Below, piece by piece: positions 1 to 8,225 of a stretch of DNA of 64,000 nucleotides; the first letter of the stretch is position 1; every line of letters starts with the position of its first letter. The position numbers were made by a program, and so were the translations under genes. The DNA is from Eubacteriaceae bacterium (GTDB lineage Bacteria; Bacillota; Clostridia; Lachnospirales; Lachnospiraceae): NCBI GenBank assembly GCA_910574895.1, contig CAJTDQ010000003.1, positions 1 to 64,000 of the forward strand. Direction: 5' to 3'. The notes beneath the pieces were generated by a model, which saw only the letters and a program-made list of their open reading frames with translations, did not search any database and was not told where the DNA came from.

Positions 1-135
1 GGTAAGTCATTATGTATTTTTGTGGTACAACCATGTCAGACCACATTCATACAATGGAGGGCTGACTCCGTTCGAAGCAAGGCACAGGCAGAAATAAGTC
101 CGTCCCAAGTGTAGCAATTTTGCTTGACCACTACA
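1..135 (+). mobile_element. Right end of an IS3-like insertion sequence (transposase C-terminus)
   Basis: The frame starting at base 2 is open to a TAA at 95-97 and reads as the end of an integrase-core (rve) transposase: WYNHVRPHSYNGGLTPFEA is the typical C-terminal motif of IS3-family OrfB proteins. The element's edge is probably base 135: read on the other strand, the sequence from 135 starts TGTAGTGGTCAAG, which resembles the terminal repeats of IS3-type elements. The rest of the element lies outside the window. It abuts an ATPase gene that has lost its 5' part, so insertion at this point probably broke that gene. Confidence 0.75.
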
Positions 136-1327
136 GTATGGTCTGGAAGCTTCAAAAGTGAAAAAACAATTACCAGACGAATATTTTGAAATAATACGTA
201 ATTTATATGAAGAATTTACTGGCGTAGCAATTCAAAATGAAGAAGTACAAGAAATGGGAAATATAAAAAAGCGAACAAAATTTTCTACTAATACGGAGGG
301 GATTGATTCTAATACTATTTCATCTGGTGAAGATAATTTGCTAATTATTCTTACAGCTCTCATATCGTTAAGATATTATTATGAACAAATTACTTCTGAA
401 AGAAATACAGAAAGTATTTTGCTTATAGATGAAGTAGATGCAACATTGCACCCAGCTTATCAAAATAAATTATGGGATTTATTTTCTGAGTACGCAGATA
501 AATATAAAATTAAGTTTATTTGTACATCTCATAGTTTATCATTATTAGAATATGCGTTCCAAAGAAAAAGTAATGTGATTTATCTATTAGACAATATTAC
601 AAATGTAATTAAAATGGAGGATGCGGATATTTATAAAATAAAGATGTATTTGAATAATCAAATAAAAGAGGACATATATATTAATCGTTCTATTCCTATT
701 TTTACTGAAGATGAAGAAGCAAGAGTATTTTTAAATTGTCTTTTTGATTATTATGAAAGAAAATACGGACACAAATTTCAAACGGTAAGAGGTTTGTTTC
801 ATTTAGTAAGTGTAAATATTTCAGGTGATGCACTTGTTAATATTTTTAAAGATGATAAGTTATTAAGAAGTACTATGAGATCAATATGCATTGTGGATGG
901 AGATAAATCATCACAGCATAGATTAGAAAATTATACGATATCTTTACCAGGGAATGTATCACCAGAAGAATTGGTGTTTCATTATGTAGAGGAATTGTTT
1001 AAAAATGATAGTGATTTTTGGACCGATAGAACAATAGTAGATTTGGGGTATACGAAAATAAAATATAGGGATGGTATCAGACCAGAAATACAGAATATTC
1101 AATCAACAATCGATAAGCAAAAAGATTTGGGTGCATCAATAAAAGGTTTAAAAAGAGAATTGAATAAAAAAGTATTTAATCAAAATAAAAGATTCTTTGA
1201 GTTTGTTATGAAAAAATGGATTTCAGAGCATGAGCAAGAATCAGAATATTTTTATAAAAATTTGCGAATACTTTTTTGTAAAGTTTCAGAATTTCATGAC
1301 ATTAGTTCAAAAGAGTGGGAATTATGA
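136..1327 (+). pseudogene. 5'-truncated OLD/RecF-type AAA ATPase with TOPRIM-like C-terminus
   Basis: The frame is open from just after the IS edge and has a possible GTG start at 158 with no good ribosome binding site. The N-terminal part seen in this family, including the Walker A P-loop, is absent. The retained part shows an ABC-type signature (SSGEDN, about residue 56 counted from the GTG), a Walker B block ILLIDEVDATLHP followed by a switch-histidine segment ICTSHS, and then a TOPRIM-like region with an acidic IFTEDEEA motif and a DxD-like CIVDGD motif. Such ATPase/TOPRIM proteins (OLD family) often act in phage defence. Without the P-loop it cannot bind ATP normally, so it is very likely a remnant. 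Its original function is inferred only at family level. Confidence 0.7.
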
Positions 1328-1340
1328 TAAATATCATATG

Positions 1341-1369
1341 TTGACGTTTTAGATTTGCAATGTTATGAT
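1341..1369 (+). promoter_or_regulatory. Sigma-A-type promoter for the GNAT/antitoxin pair
   Basis: TTGACG at 1341-1346 and TATGAT at 1364-1369 are separated by exactly 17 bases, directly upstream of the small gene at 1422. It gives the pair its own transcription unit independent of the broken ATPase gene. Confidence 0.6.
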
Positions 1370-1421
1370 TAAAGTGGATAAAATAATAAGTACACATATA
1401 ATAATGTAAGGAGGTGCGAAT

Positions 1422-1601
1422 ATGGCTACATCAAGTATTTTTGCAAATATTAAAATTACAGATCCGAAGCAGGCTGAATTGTTTGTAAATGCAATGGAGG
1501 CTTCTGCAAACGATCCGGAGAGAGTGCCAAGTATGCCAGTGAAACCGCCACTTACAGATCCAGAAGCAATTCGTAAACTAATGGCAAAAAGGATTAAATA
1601 A
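1422..1601 (+). CDS. Small antitoxin-like protein (59 aa) coupled to GNAT protein
   Basis: An ATG at 1422 preceded by AAGGAGG opens a 59-codon gene. Its TAA (1599-1601) shares its last A with the ATG of the next gene, so translation of the two is coupled. The protein begins MATSSIFANIKI, has a proline-rich middle (PSMPVKPPLTDPEA) and ends in a basic helix (IRKLMAKRIK). No HTH or ribbon fold is obvious. A short basic protein stop/start-overlapping a GNAT gene is the arrangement of GNAT toxin-antitoxin modules, so an antitoxin role is inferred from context. It could also simply be a binding partner of the acetyltransferase. Confidence 0.6.
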   Translation: MATSSIFANIKITDPKQAELFVNAMEASANDPERVPSMPVKPPLTDPEAIRKLMAKRIK

Positions 1602-2185
1602 TGGATAATTTTACGACGATTAATATACTTGACATGAATGAAGTTGTCGGAGAGGATAACATGATTTCTATTCTCTCCGATTTTTCTTGTCCTAAGAATA
1701 AAGAGATAGAAAATTACATACAAAATTTGGCATTAGAGTTCGCAAAAAAGAAGATGTCAATTACATACTTGGTTGTAGATGAAGATGGATATGTAGTAGG
1801 TATTTTTACTCTAACACATAAGGCAGTAGAGGTAAAAAATTCTACATTGTCAAATTCAATCAGAAAGAAGTTACTACGGTTTTCTAGATTAAACGAGGAA
1901 ACAAATACATTTACAGTATCCGCTTTTCTGATTGCACAATTTGGAAAGAATTATGCATCACCTGATAATGTTGAAATATCTGGTACACGATTGATGGATT
2001 TGACCTTTGATATTTTGAAAAAGGTTCAGCATGATATTGGTGGAGGATTAGTATTCTTGGAATGTGAGGATAAAGACAATCTGCTTGAATTTTATCAGAG
2101 CGAGCAGAATGGATTTAGAATCTTTGGAGAACGTTATTCTGAAAATGATGATGTTAAATACATACAGTTATTAAAGATGTTTTAG
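1601..2185 (+). CDS. GNAT-family acetyltransferase, possible toxin of a TA pair
   Basis: This 194-aa protein has the GNAT layout: a central beta region (TYLVVDEDGYVVGIFTLT, about residues 57-75) and a C-terminal segment VFLECEDKDNLLEFYQSEQNGFRIFG (about 148-173) typical of the last helix and strand of the acetyl-CoA fold. The pyrophosphate-binding loop is not a textbook RxxGxG. Start and upstream stop overlap (TAATG), so expression depends on the 59-aa gene. GNAT toxins such as TacT acetylate aminoacyl-tRNA, but the substrate here cannot be told from sequence. The promoter at 1341-1369 serves both genes. Confidence 0.65.
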   Translation: MDNFTTINILDMNEVVGEDNMISILSDFSCPKNKEIENYIQNLALEFAKKKMSITYLVVDEDGYVVGIFTLTHKAVEVKNSTLSNSIRKKLLRFSRLNEETNTFTVSAFLIAQFGKNYASPDNVEISGTRLMDLTFDILKKVQHDIGGGLVFLECEDKDNLLEFYQSEQNGFRIFGERYSENDDVKYIQLLKMF

Positions 2186-2574
2186 AGCAAAAAGAAGCGT
2201 GGTTCTATTTTGGTTCTAAAAAAATTGGAAAATAGAAATATTTTATAAAATGAACGAAAAAATGATGATATAACACCACTAAAATCAACTGATATTACAG
2301 TATATCAATCTGCGTCAAGGCGTGAAGGTGGTAGAATATTAATGATATCATTCGGAAGAAGAATATCAATGAACTACCAGGACATAACAAATTACAACCA
2401 CAAGGGAGCACAAGCTCCCTTTTTCAATGCCCCCAATACCGTTCATTTCACATATTCTACCGCTTATCTAAAATTCATTTTCATTTCAATTCATATCTGA
2501 TATGGTGTACTCAGCCCCAAGATAAATTCACTTGTCAATTTTCAAATCATTACCACATAAAAAGGAGAACATCT
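2186..2574. other. Gene-poor stretch with one terminator
   Basis: No gene is supported here. A frame open from about 2249 to 2500 on the plus strand has no credible start or ribosome binding site and resembles no family I recognise; it may be decayed coding sequence. The one clear element is a hairpin GGGAGC-ACAA-GCTCCC followed by five T at 2404-2424. The last 40 bases carry the AAGGAG ribosome binding site of the ABC gene. Confidence 0.6.
2404..2424 (+). terminator. Intrinsic terminator
   Basis: Perfect 6-bp stem GGGAGC/GCTCCC with an ACAA loop and a following T-run. It lies 220 bases after the GNAT gene and before the ABC operon, so it separates the two units. Confidence 0.8.
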
Positions 2575-3303
2575 ATGACAACAACAATCATCTCACTAAA
2601 AAATGTAAGTAAAGAATATAGAAAAAGAATCACACTGCAAGACATTAATCTCACTCTGGAAAAGGGGAAAGTATATGGCCTGATAGGAAAGAACGGTGCA
2701 GGGAAAACAACCATGATGCGGATTATTGCAGGATTGGCATTTCCTACTACTGGTGAGGTAACAGTAAATACATTGAAAATAGGCACACTGATTGAAACTC
2801 CCAGCCTGAATATGAATATGACTGCAAAACAAAACCTGAAGTTCTATAGAATACTTTTTGCCGGACAGCACAAAGAAAACAACAGAAAATATCGTAAATT
2901 TTCCAATAATAAAGAGCAGATGTCAGATGATAACATTTTGGCTTTGGTGGGACTAGACAATACAGGGAGACAAAAAGTAAAAGATTTTTCTTTAGGGATG
3001 AGGCAGCGGTTGGGCATTGCCATAGCACTTCTGGAAAATCCTGATTTTGTAATGCTGGATGAGCCGGTAAATGGTCTGGATTCCGTGGGTGTGGTGGAAA
3101 TACGAAATCTTATACGAAGGCTGAATGAAGAAAAGGGCATGACTTTTCTGATTTCCAGCCATAATCTTCCGGAATTGTATAAGACGGCAACAGATTTTAT
3201 TATTATAGATAAAGGGATTATAAAAAAGGAAATCTCACATGAGGATTTAGAGAGGGAAGCAGCGGGCAGTCTCGAAGAATATTTTCTGTCAGTAATCAAG
3301 TAA
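2575..3303 (+). CDS. ABC transporter ATP-binding protein (BcrA-like)
   Basis: This 242-aa nucleotide-binding domain energises a membrane permease. Visible motifs are Walker A GKNGAGKTT (about residues 39-47), the signature FSLGMRQR (about 139-146), Walker B FVMLDEPVNGLD (about 159-170) and the switch histidine ISSHN. The signature is SLGMRQ rather than LSGGQ, as in the bacitracin/lantibiotic-immunity group of ABC-2 transporters. It starts at ATG 2575 after AAAAGGAG and is followed by a short permease, a LytTR regulator and DUF3021, a common Firmicutes set in which the regulator controls the transporter. The transported substrate is unknown; peptide antibiotic export or immunity is the usual guess for the group. 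Confidence 0.85.
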   Translation: MTTTIISLKNVSKEYRKRITLQDINLTLEKGKVYGLIGKNGAGKTTMMRIIAGLAFPTTGEVTVNTLKIGTLIETPSLNMNMTAKQNLKFYRILFAGQHKENNRKYRKFSNNKEQMSDDNILALVGLDNTGRQKVKDFSLGMRQRLGIAIALLENPDFVMLDEPVNGLDSVGVVEIRNLIRRLNEEKGMTFLISSHNLPELYKTATDFIIIDKGIIKKEISHEDLEREAAGSLEEYFLSVIK

Positions 3304-3396
3304 AAACGAATATATTGAATAAATGATTACATTGAGAAATTAGCATAAACCTAAGTGGTTAAAAGCAATTACTATAAAATAAAAGGAAGGTATGAT

Positions 3397-3870
3397 ATGA
3401 TGAAAAAGTTATATAAAGCAACAATGTACCGAATGATAATGAGTACGGGTGTGAGGGTTTCTGTGATACTTACATATGCGGCAGCAGTATTATACTATGT
3501 TTTGTCATGGATGTTGGCTAATGGGAAAATAGATGCAGCTTACGCAGGAAGCATTACAGGGCTGGGAGATTCTATGATTCTCTGGATATTTGGTTCGTTG
3601 ATTGTGGGAATTCTGGTTGGTGGAGATTTTGAGAACAAGACAATTCATGCAAGTCTGAGCTATGGGCGAGGAAAAGTGATTGCTAACTACATGTTTGTGT
3701 TTACGACGTTGATGTTTGTGTTATTACTGCCTTATACGATTGGCTCTGTTTGTTTGATTACATTTGGGGTGGATATGAGACAAGCAGGTGGGACAGCAAT
3801 TTCCATCTATATGAGAAATGTTCTCAATTACACTACAGACGTGAGCATGGCTTTTATTTCGAAGAGCTGA
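3397..3870 (+). CDS. ABC transporter permease, apparently shortened
   Basis: The start is ATG 3397, six bases after AAGGAAGG; an earlier in-frame GTG has no binding site. The 157-aa protein has about three membrane segments (around residues 20-38, 57-75 and 93-115). Permeases paired with BcrA-like ATPases are usually about 230-260 aa with six segments, so this one seems to lack its C-terminal third. It ends MAFISKS with a TGA at 3868-3870, only 22 bases before the LytTR gene. A deletion or frameshift is the simplest explanation, and the transporter may not work. Whether a shorter natural form exists cannot be decided here. Confidence 0.6.
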   Translation: MMKKLYKATMYRMIMSTGVRVSVILTYAAAVLYYVLSWMLANGKIDAAYAGSITGLGDSMILWIFGSLIVGILVGGDFENKTIHASLSYGRGKVIANYMFVFTTLMFVLLLPYTIGSVCLITFGVDMRQAGGTAISIYMRNVLNYTTDVSMAFISKS

Positions 3871-3892
3871 TGTGAAATAGTGAGAGGTAAAT

Positions 3893-4357
3893 ATGCGGAT
3901 AAAAGAATGTATTGATAAGCAATTTTCAGAGATAGAGATTCATGTCTGTAATCAGGAATACAATCAACAGGTAAAAGACCTGATAAATGACATAAACAGT
4001 ATGGTGAATAGTGTTGTTCATGGAACAGACAGCCGGGGAGACAAGTGTGTTCTTGAGCTTCATAATGTTTTTCGATTTTATGCAGAGGGACAGAAAGTTA
4101 TGGCTCAAGGAATAACAGAATTATATCGTGTTTCTGAAAAACTCTATGAGTTGGAGAGTCAGTTGGACAAAAGGCAGTTTATCCGCATTTCTAAATCGGA
4201 GATTGTAAATATCAGAAAAATAAAAAAGCTGGATATTAGTCATACGGGAACGATAAAAGTAGCCCTTATGGATGGGACAGAGACCTATACATCCAGAAGA
4301 AATGTCAGTAAGTTGAAGGCGGTGCTGGGAATCGGTCAGAGAGGAGGAAAGAGATGA
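3893..4357 (+). CDS. LytTR-family DNA-binding regulator (no receiver domain)
   Basis: This 154-aa protein has an N-terminal alpha/beta region of about 50 residues and a C-terminal LytTR domain (about 60-148): LYRVSEKLYELESQL, then RISKSEIVNIRKIKKLDI and a final TYTSRRNVSKLKAVLG, the order found in DNA-binding LytTR domains. There is no phospho-acceptor receiver domain. It overlaps the following DUF3021 gene by four bases (ATGA), and this pair is a known module in which the membrane protein is thought to restrain the regulator. The ABC genes upstream are the likely targets, by analogy. Confidence 0.85.
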   Translation: MRIKECIDKQFSEIEIHVCNQEYNQQVKDLINDINSMVNSVVHGTDSRGDKCVLELHNVFRFYAEGQKVMAQGITELYRVSEKLYELESQLDKRQFIRISKSEIVNIRKIKKLDISHTGTIKVALMDGTETYTSRRNVSKLKAVLGIGQRGGKR

Positions 4358-4815
4358 GAGATGTTTTATATAGATGTGTCTTTAGTTTTGCAATTTCTGC
4401 TGTATGTGGAAACATAACGAATTTTTTGATTGAGTTCGTAGTACGGGCAGTAACAGGCAGTAAAGATTTTCTGCCTTTATCACCAGAGTTTGTTGCACTG
4501 TTTCCATCGGAAAGCATTGCTGTAGAGGTTAATATCTTATTGTATGGCATCATAGGTATCGTTTTTGCCGCAGCAGCAACCATATATGAGAAAGACAGAT
4601 TAGGTTTTATTGTGCAGAATATTCTATATTGCATTGTAACCAGTATTGTGTGGGTGCCGATTGTTATTTTAGTCTGGCAGCTTCATAAGTATCCGCAGGC
4701 GTTGATTGGAACACTGTGTGGGTTTTTTGTTACTTATATCATTATGTCTATCGTAGGATACCGTATTACGAAGAAAAATATTGAGGAGATTAATTCGTGT
4801 CTGGCAGAACAATAA
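4354..4815 (+). CDS. DUF3021 membrane protein, partner of the LytTR regulator
   Basis: This 153-aa protein has four predicted membrane segments (about residues 5-25, 62-80, 89-109 and 115-137) and a short charged tail, as in DUF3021. The start ATG overlaps the stop of the LytTR gene. In related LytTR regulatory systems such membrane partners inhibit their regulator; that role is inferred from the tight coupling. Another 120 bases follow before the XRE gene. Confidence 0.8.
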   Translation: MRDVLYRCVFSFAISAVCGNITNFLIEFVVRAVTGSKDFLPLSPEFVALFPSESIAVEVNILLYGIIGIVFAAAATIYEKDRLGFIVQNILYCIVTSIVWVPIVILVWQLHKYPQALIGTLCGFFVTYIIMSIVGYRITKKNIEEINSCLAEQ

Positions 4816-4870
4816 AAGGGGGAGTTGCGAAATAAATTTATTTTTTTGAAATAATAACCCAATAAGCACT

Positions 4871-4925
4871 ATATATAGTCCTAAATACTGAAATTTGTTA
4901 GTAAAATTATCTTAGGACTATATAT
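4871..4925 (+). promoter_or_regulatory. 14-bp inverted repeat (operator) upstream of XRE gene, copy 1
   Basis: ATATATAGTCCTAA at 4871-4884 is repeated perfectly inverted at 4912-4925 (TTAGGACTATATAT), 27 bases apart, ending just before the GGGAGGGG binding site of the XRE gene. A related, less perfect pair stands in the same place in front of the second XRE copy at 49.9 kb. Size, symmetry and position fit a binding site for the HTH protein itself (autoregulation), which is inference. Confidence 0.65.
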
Positions 4926-4937
4926 GGGAGGGGTATA

Positions 4938-5168
4938 ATGAATTCTAGCGAAGCAGTTATTAAAAGAATTAATGATTTGTGTTTCGAAAAAAGAATGTCT
5001 TACTATGCCCTGGCATATCGTTCTGCCATTCCAAAATCAACATTAATGAATATTATAAATGGGACAAATCCTACCGTTTCTACATTGAACAAAATCTGTA
5101 ATGGATTTGAAATGAGTCTGATGGATTTCTTTCAGGATGAATGTTTTGAATTTTGTGAAGAAGATTAA
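4938..5168 (+). CDS. Small XRE/Cro-type HTH regulator, copy 1
   Basis: This 76-aa protein is essentially one Cro/CI-type helix-turn-helix: VIKRINDLCFEKRMSYYALAYRSAIPKSTLMNIING, then STLNKICNG and a short acidic tail DECFEFCEED. It differs from the product of the gene at 49921-50151 at only 7 of 76 residues. The upstream inverted repeat and the downstream terminator are also shared between the copies, so the whole cassette has been duplicated. Target genes are unknown. The tail has two cysteines four residues apart (CFEFC). Confidence 0.85.
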   Translation: MNSSEAVIKRINDLCFEKRMSYYALAYRSAIPKSTLMNIINGTNPTVSTLNKICNGFEMSLMDFFQDECFEFCEED

Positions 5169-5201
5169 TTTATATCAAAGATAATATATTGAGTATATTA
5201 C

Positions 5202-5236
5202 AATACCAGTCGTGAAGTTCACACTGGTATTTTTTG
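5202..5236 (+). terminator. Terminator of XRE cassette 1
   Basis: AATACCAGT at 5202-5210 pairs with ACTGGTATT at 5223-5231 and an inner GTGAA/TTCAC stem extends the hairpin; a T-run follows. The same hairpin, slightly changed, follows the second XRE copy. Confidence 0.85.
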
Positions 5237-5363
5237 ATTTCATAATTTACAAAAAATATAGCATAATAATTCATAAAAAATATATTTGTCCCATTGTAAA
5301 ATCATATGGATGCATTGGCTTTTATAAAACGGACAAACTGATAGAAGAAAAATGGGAGGAAGT

Positions 5364-7304
5364 ATGAAAAATTATTTATTTAATCAAACAAGTCCGTATC
5401 TGTTACAACATGCAGATAATCCGGTGAATTGGTATCCATGGTGTGAAGAAGCTTTTGAGCGTGCAAGGTCAGAGGACAAGCCTGTATTTTTGAGTATTGG
5501 TTATAGTACGTGTCATTGGTGTCATGTGATGGCTCATGAGAGTTTCGAAGATGAAGAAATTGCAGAAATTTTAAATCAATATTATATAGCAATAAAGGTA
5601 GACAAAGAGGAACGCCCGGATATTGACAGTATCTATATGTCTGTATGTCAGGCGTTTACGGGAAGTGGCGGTTGGCCCACAACAATTATTATGACACCGG
5701 AACAGAAGCCCTTTTTTGCCGGAACATATTTTCCTAAAACTTCCAGATATGGGCAGATAGGACTAAAAGAACTGCTTTTGGCAGTTTATGAACAATGGAA
5801 AGCAGATAGAAAAGTATTGTTGGAATCTGCAGATGAGATTATTGCGTTTTTGAACCGACAGACAACAGTTGGAAATAACATAAATATGCAGCTTTTGGAT
5901 TCTGCTTTTGAGATTTACAAAAGCATATTTGATGATAAATTCGGTGGATTTGGAGAGGCACCCAAATTTCCTACGCCTCATAATCTGTTGTTTTTAATGC
6001 AGTACTATGAAAAAAACGGAAACAAAGATGCGTTGAAAATGGTGGAAAAGACATTACTACAAATGTATCGGGGAGGAATGTTTGACCATATTGGTGGTGG
6101 TTTTAGCAGATATTCTACGGACCGCTATTTTCTAGTGCCGCATTTTGAAAAAATGTTGTACGATAATGCGTTGTTAATTCTTGCATATTGCAGGGCATAT
6201 CAAATCACAAAAAAGCAGGTTTATTGCGATGTTGCTGAAAAGACCGCCACATATATATTGCGGGAAATGACTTCTCCCGAGGGCGGATTTTATAGTGCAC
6301 AAGATGCAGACAGCGAAGGAGTAGAGGGAAAATACTATCTGCTGGAGCCGGATGAAATCATTGAACTTCTTGGAGAAAAGAAAGGAAAAGAATTTAATCA
6401 GTATTTTGATATTACTGATAGAGGGAATTTTGAAGGAAAAAATATTCCAAATCTTTTAAAGAGCGAAATTACAATAGGAAAGTTTGATGATTATCTGCCG
6501 CATGTTTATGAATATCGCAAAAAACGATATTCACTACACTTAGATGATAAAATATTGACATCATGGAATACACTTATGATTGCAGCATTGTGTCATTTGT
6601 ATCGTGTCAGCAGGAAGGAAATTTATTTGAATACAGCAATAAGAGCACAGGAGTTTATTCAAAAGAATTTATGCGAAGGAAATACATTATATATCAGTTG
6701 GAGAGAGGGACAGCGTAGTGGAAAAGGTTTATTAGATGACTATGCAAATGAAGTTTTTGCATTACTTTCTTTATATGAAGCCACTTTAGATGGCGTTTAC
6801 CTTGAAAAAGCCAAACAGTTCTGTGATAAAATAATTTCTGATTTTTATGATAATGACCGGGGCGGATTTTTTCTATATGGGAAGGAAAATGAGCAACTGA
6901 TATTGCGTCCTAAAGAAACTTATGATGGGGCTGTCTTTAGTGGTAATTCGGCAATGGCATACAATCTTGGGCGTTTATATCTTATCACAGGTGAGAAAAA
7001 GTATGGTGAATTGGCAGAGTGTCAGATGGAGTTTATGAGTGCGGAGGCAGAGAGTTATCCTGCAGGGTATGCAATGTTTCTTGTGGCACTATCAGATTAC
7101 ATTGAACCACAGGAGAAAATTACGATTGTAGTAAAAGATAAACGGGATTTAGTCAATTTGTCTTGGAGAATTCCTCTGAATAGTGTGGTATATGTTGTGA
7201 AAGGTATGACAAAAGAATATCCGTTGAAAGATGATAAAACTACATTTTATATTTGTCGTGGGCGTACTTGTCAGCCGCCGGTAAATGAATTGGACAATTT
7301 GTAA
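5364..7304 (+). CDS. Thioredoxin-domain protein, DUF255/YyaL (SPATA20) family
   Basis: This protein of about 646 aa begins with the family hallmark [22 protein letters not shown] and a thioredoxin-like domain (about residues 1-160) holding the motif [16 protein letters not shown] with a CxxC pair, followed by an (alpha/alpha)6-barrel region resembling glycosidases and N-acylglucosamine epimerases ([42 protein letters not shown]). The family is conserved from bacteria to mammals but its reaction is not established. ATG 5364 follows GGGAGGAAG and is preferred over an ATG four codons upstream that forms part of that binding site. It is monocistronic, with a terminator at 7312. Confidence 0.9.
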   Translation: MKNYLFNQTSPYLLQHADNPVNWYPWCEEAFERARSEDKPVFLSIGYSTCHWCHVMAHESFEDEEIAEILNQYYIAIKVDKEERPDIDSIYMSVCQAFTGSGGWPTTIIMTPEQKPFFAGTYFPKTSRYGQIGLKELLLAVYEQWKADRKVLLESADEIIAFLNRQTTVGNNINMQLLDSAFEIYKSIFDDKFGGFGEAPKFPTPHNLLFLMQYYEKNGNKDALKMVEKTLLQMYRGGMFDHIGGGFSRYSTDRYFLVPHFEKMLYDNALLILAYCRAYQITKKQVYCDVAEKTATYILREMTSPEGGFYSAQDADSEGVEGKYYLLEPDEIIELLGEKKGKEFNQYFDITDRGNFEGKNIPNLLKSEITIGKFDDYLPHVYEYRKKRYSLHLDDKILTSWNTLMIAALCHLYRVSRKEIYLNTAIRAQEFIQKNLCEGNTLYISWREGQRSGKGLLDDYANEVFALLSLYEATLDGVYLEKAKQFCDKIISDFYDNDRGGFFLYGKENEQLILRPKETYDGAVFSGNSAMAYNLGRLYLITGEKKYGELAECQMEFMSAEAESYPAGYAMFLVALSDYIEPQEKITIVVKDKRDLVNLSWRIPLNSVVYVVKGMTKEYPLKDDKTTFYICRGRTCQPPVNELDNL

Positions 7305-7311
7305 TTTTAAG

Positions 7312-7352
7312 TGTATCCTAAGTAAGTAGAAATACTTATTTAGGATATTTTT
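7312..7352 (+). terminator. Intrinsic terminator after the YyaL-family gene
   Basis: ATCCTAA-TAAGTA pairs with TACTTA-TTAGGAT around a GAAA loop, followed by ATTTTT. Confidence 0.85.
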
Positions 7353-7392
7353 AATTGGAATAGTATGATATAATTTAAAGGAGTAAACACCA

Positions 7393-7713
7393 ATGGAAAA
7401 GAATACGTTTGAGAGAATTTATGATGTCGTAAAGCAAATTCCGGAAGGTAGGGTTGCATCGTATGGACAAGTTGCAGCACTTGCAGGAAATAAAAGATGG
7501 GCAAGAGTGGTTGGATATGCACTGCATGTAAATCCTGATCCGGAAGGTATACCATGTTATAGAGTTGTTACCAAAGAAGGAAATGTATCAGAGGCATTTG
7601 CCTTTGGCGGAGGAAACAGACAGATAGAATTGCTCAAAGCAGAAGGTGTATGTTTTGAGAACGGACATGTTATCATGTCAGAATACCAGTGGGAAACACC
7701 ATGGATAGATTAA
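7393..7713 (+). CDS. MGMT-family DNA alkyltransferase-like protein
   Basis: This 106-aa protein is just the DNA-binding and active-site domain of O6-alkylguanine alkyltransferases. It shows the HTH segment VKQIPEGRVASYGQVAALAG and the active-site block GIPCYRVVTKEG, where the usual motif is PCHRV. The cysteine acceptor is kept, unlike in ATL proteins (PWHRV), but the His of the Glu-His-Cys relay is Tyr. It may therefore be a weak alkyltransferase or a lesion-binding ATL-like protein. It lies 30 bases ahead of a DNA glycosylase gene, which points to a small base-repair unit. Confidence 0.85.
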   Translation: MEKNTFERIYDVVKQIPEGRVASYGQVAALAGNKRWARVVGYALHVNPDPEGIPCYRVVTKEGNVSEAFAFGGGNRQIELLKAEGVCFENGHVIMSEYQWETPWID

Positions 7714-7742
7714 AAATTAAATGATAATAGAAAGGAAACAAT

Positions 7743-8225
7743 ATGATAATACATCCAATAGAACCAATATATAATAAAAAATCCGAGATACTGATTCTTG
7801 GAAGCTTTCCATCCGTGAAATCAAGAGAAGAAGGATTTTTTTATGGACATCCCCAGAACAGATTCTGGAAGGTGACTTCAGCAGTATTTAATGAGAGTAC
7901 ACCACACACAATTCAGGAGAAAAGGAAATTCTTACTGAGAAATAAAATTGCAGTGTGGGATGTTATCCATTCCTGTGAGATTACAGGATCCTCAGACAGT
8001 AGCATTAAAGATGTAATAGTAAATGATTTGATGGAAATACTTAACACGGCTGATATAAAACATATTTTTGTGAACGGGAAGAAAGCGTTTTCGTTGTATA
8101 ACAAGTATACAAAAAAACAAACAAACATAGAGGCAATATGCCTGCCGTCTACTAGTCCGGCGAATGCGTCATGGAACTTAGAAAGGTTAATTGAAGAATG
8201 GAAGGTTATAAGAACACTGGATTAG
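7743..8225 (+). CDS. DNA-deoxyinosine (uracil-DNA superfamily) glycosylase
   Basis: This 160-aa protein matches the small glycosylases of the uracil-DNA glycosylase superfamily that remove hypoxanthine or uracil. It has ILILGSFPSVKSREEGFFYGHPQNRFW near the start (residues about 14-42), VWDVIHSCEITGSSDSSI in the middle and LPSTSPANASW near the end, the positions of the active-site loops in this group. It acts after deamination of adenine or cytosine. The binding site is AAAGGAAA before ATG 7743, and its 3' end overlaps the methyltransferase gene by 28 bases. Confidence 0.85.
   Translation: MIIHPIEPIYNKKSEILILGSFPSVKSREEGFFYGHPQNRFWKVTSAVFNESTPHTIQEKRKFLLRNKIAVWDVIHSCEITGSSDSSIKDVIVNDLMEILNTADIKHIFVNGKKAFSLYNKYTKKQTNIEAICLPSTSPANASWNLERLIEEWKVIRTLD

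Noticed and set aside
1349-1723. Minus-strand frame of 124 codons opposite the antitoxin-like gene
   Set aside because: It is antisense to the better supported pair, has no binding site and shows only antisense-type hydrophobic sequence.
2249-2500. Open plus-strand frame of about 80 codons between the GNAT gene and the ABC operon
   Set aside because: No start codon with binding site, no family resemblance, and a terminator hairpin inside the frame.
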